64,000 nucleotides of DNA. Source: Calliopsis andreniformis. Taxonomy: Eukaryota > Arthropoda > Insecta > Hymenoptera > Andrenidae. Positions 63,217 to 64,000 of the stretch are shown piece by piece; position 1 is the first letter of the stretch; every line of letters begins with the position of its first letter. The stretch is from contig NW_027480492.1 of NCBI RefSeq assembly GCF_051401765.1, positions 1,860,001 through 1,924,000 on the forward strand, written 5' to 3'. The notes beneath the pieces were generated by a model, which was not told the origin of the DNA, did not search any database, and saw only the letters and a program-made list of their open reading frames with translations. Both the position numbers and the translations under genes were made by a program.

Positions 63217-63763
63217 CTATTGAGGATTGAGGATTGACAATTGATTGTTGAGGACTGAGGGCTGAAGATTGAGGATTCAGGATTGAGGATTCGGTATTGA
63301 CGTTTCAGGACTGAGGATTGATGCTTGAGGATTGAGGACTGAGGATTGAGTATTGAAGATTGAGGATTGAGGATTGAGGATTGAGGATTGAGGATAGAGG
63401 GTTGAAGATTGAGGATTGGGGATTGAGGATTGACGATTGAGGATTGAGTGTTGAGGATTGAGGTTTGAGGATTGAGGATTGAAGATTGAGTATTGAGGAT
63501 TCAAGATTGCGGATTGAGGATTGAGGATTGAAGATTGAGGACTGAGTGTTGAGGGCTGAGTGATGAGAATTGATGTTTGTGGATTGAGACTTGAATATTG
63601 AAGAATGGGGATTGAGTATTGAAAACTGTGAATTGAGGATATTCTATTGAGGATTGAGGATTGACAATTGATTGTTAAGGACTGAGGACTGAAGTTTGCG
63701 GATTCAGGATTGAGGATTCGGGATTGAGGTTTCAGGACTGAGGATAGAGGGTTGAGGATTGAG
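63217..63763 (+). repeat. Right member of the 2,127-bp-spaced pair
   Basis: Partner of 61090-61636. The preceding signature (core 63213) is of the 5.3-kb type (GGATTCAGATTTG), while the one before the left member is of the 7.4-kb type, so the junction lies inside the signature, as at 41703 and 46003. Confidence 0.8.
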
Positions 63764-64000
63764 GATTGAGGATTCAGGATTGAGGATTGAGAATTGAGGA
63801 TTTAGTATTGAGTATTGGAGATTGAGGATTGAGGATTGAGGATTCAGGATTGATGATTGAGGACTGAGGATTGAAGATTGAGTATTGAGGATTGAAGATT
63901 GAGGATTGAGGATTGAGGATTGAGGATTGAGGATTGAGTATTGAAGACTGAGGATTGGGGATTGAGGATTGACGATTGAGGATTGAGTATTGAGGATTGA

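Larger units (their letters stand above)
605..63742 (+). repeat. Signature-block family (about 203 bp, ~100 copies): map of core positions
   Basis: A recurring block of 29 diverged heptamers runs from about 100 bp before to 102 bp after the T of a TATTCT core. First base of TATTCT (or a one-base variant): 705, 1767, 2682, 3955, 4459, 5389, 5893, 6726, 7061, 7474, 7852, 8888, 9909, 10420, 10943, 11167, 11852, 12410, 13082, 13586, 14172, 14396, 14998, 15928, 16432, 17111, 17622, 18145, 18369, 19054, 19612, 20284, 20788, 21374, 21598, 22200, 23130, 23634, 24467, 24803, 25216, 25594, 26630, 27559, 28783, 29341, 30013, 30517, 31103, 31327, 31929, 32859, 33363, 34196, 34532, 34945, 35323, 36359, 37288, 38512, 39070, 39742, 40246, 40832, 41056, 41658, 42169, 42826, 43519, 43911, 44254, 44959, 45958, 46469, 47126, 47819, 48211, 48554, 49266, 50251, 50572, 50614, 51117, 51740, 52482, 53686, 54435, 55029, 55666, 55905, 56709, 58051, 58833, 60106, 60610, 61086, 61513, 61849, 62262, 63213, 63640. 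Cores 50572 and 51117 read TACTCT, 50614 TACCCT, 55666 TGTTCT. Positions in the 9,729-bp copies were partly obtained by adding the unit length. Confidence 0.9.
1..64000 (+). repeat. Heptamer satellite array, unit GATTGAG
   Basis: Every line of the window is built of GATTGAG heptamers and their point variants (TATTGAG, GATTGAA, GACTGAG, GATTGAC, GATTCAG, GGTTGAG, GATTGGG and others). The array enters and leaves the window without a boundary, so its true length is unknown and exceeds 64 kb. All units have the same polarity; I saw no stretch of the reverse complement CTCAATC on the plus strand. The consensus has no C on the plus strand, so C marks variant units. The TGA in the middle of the unit is its best-kept part. 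No stretch of 300 bases or more is free of the repeat, and there is no gene. The size and higher-order structure resemble eukaryotic satellite DNA grown by unequal exchange; this is inference, since nothing here identifies the host. Confidence 0.98.
60713..64000 (+). repeat. Right-end segment, mix of segment M and 15-kb material
   Basis: 61.0-62.4 kb follows the order of 6.6-8.0 kb (cores 61513, 61849 and 62262, with the GGGTATATTCT variant at 61849). 62.4-63.2 kb follows 15.1-15.9 kb (GACGAG 62575, core 63213). 63217-63763 repeats 61090-61636 at +2,127. After about 63.77 kb the partner match ends, and only ordinary variant heptamers follow to the end of the window. No gene. Confidence 0.75.

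Noticed and set aside
605..63742. Signature block as a transposon or MITE insertion
   Set aside because: No terminal inverted repeats or target-site duplications, and the block keeps the 7-bp frame and resolves into variant heptamers, so it derives from the array itself.
605..63742. GATATTCT / TATTAATG as promoter -10 boxes, with TTGA words as -35 boxes
   Set aside because: These AT-rich words arise from heptamer variants and TTGA is in every unit; no gene or terminator follows them. No regulatory call is justified.
1..64000. CRISPR array
   Set aside because: The unit is 7 bp and there are no unique spacers between repeats; all intervening sequence is the same repeat family. No cas genes.
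1..64000. Heptad coiled-coil protein encoded by a heptad DNA repeat
   Set aside because: The predicted peptide is rich in N, P, Q and S, with a proline in each repeat, which does not suit a coiled coil. DNA and protein heptads coincide only because 7 x 3 nt gives 7 codons.

Overview
The whole 64 kb window is one uninterrupted satellite array. Its unit is the heptamer GATTGAG (equivalently TTGAGGA), always in the same orientation. I found no unique sequence, no believable protein-coding gene, no RNA gene, no mobile element and no CRISPR array. Long open frames exist on the minus strand only because of arithmetic. Three heptamers make 21 nt, so every minus frame reads the same heptapeptide (ILNPQSS in rotation), while every plus frame meets TGA about every seven codons. 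The organism cannot be named from this. An array this long with multi-kilobase higher-order units looks most like eukaryotic satellite or heterochromatic DNA. Heptanucleotide repeats also occur in bacteria (for example the short STRR arrays of cyanobacteria), so the domain of life is not proven.

The array has several nested scales. (1) The 7-bp unit. (2) 'Words' of 3 to 6 variant heptamers that recur together. (3) A conserved signature block of about 203 bp (29 diverged heptamers, centred on GATATTCTATTG), present about 100 times with a mean spacing near 0.64 kb, in recognisable subtypes A, B, C and D; and a second landmark containing the hexamer GACGAG, 43 copies. (4) Compound dimers of signatures at fixed spacings of 504, 511 and 224 bp, all multiples of 7. 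(5) Large tandem units of 7,202 bp, 9,729 bp and about 4,300 bp, plus a 4.6 kb segment shared by the two ends of the window 56 kb apart.

Layout: 1-4.56 kb is an older segment whose sister lies at 56.01-60.71 kb. 4.56-9.47 kb is a segment re-used at 22.3-27.2 and 32.0-36.9 kb. 9.79-24.20 kb is a tandem pair of 7,202-bp units. 18.63-41.70 kb is 2.37 copies of a 9,729-bp unit that contains part of the second 7,202-bp copy, so it formed later. 41.70-50.30 kb is a tandem pair of 4.3-kb units. 50.30-56.01 kb is an older, more diverged mosaic. 56.01-64 kb returns to the material of the window start, with an internal pair 2,127 bp apart.

The most striking result is arithmetic. The spacings between consecutive signature cores are 7n, corrected by -1 or +1 for each of a few recurring register-breaking lesions. 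The heptamer frame has therefore been kept through the whole window, including the strongly diverged signature blocks, and the only departures are a few lesion types, most of them ancestral and copied by duplication. Large-unit boundaries are approximate to a few tens of bases because breakpoints fall inside near-identical heptamers.
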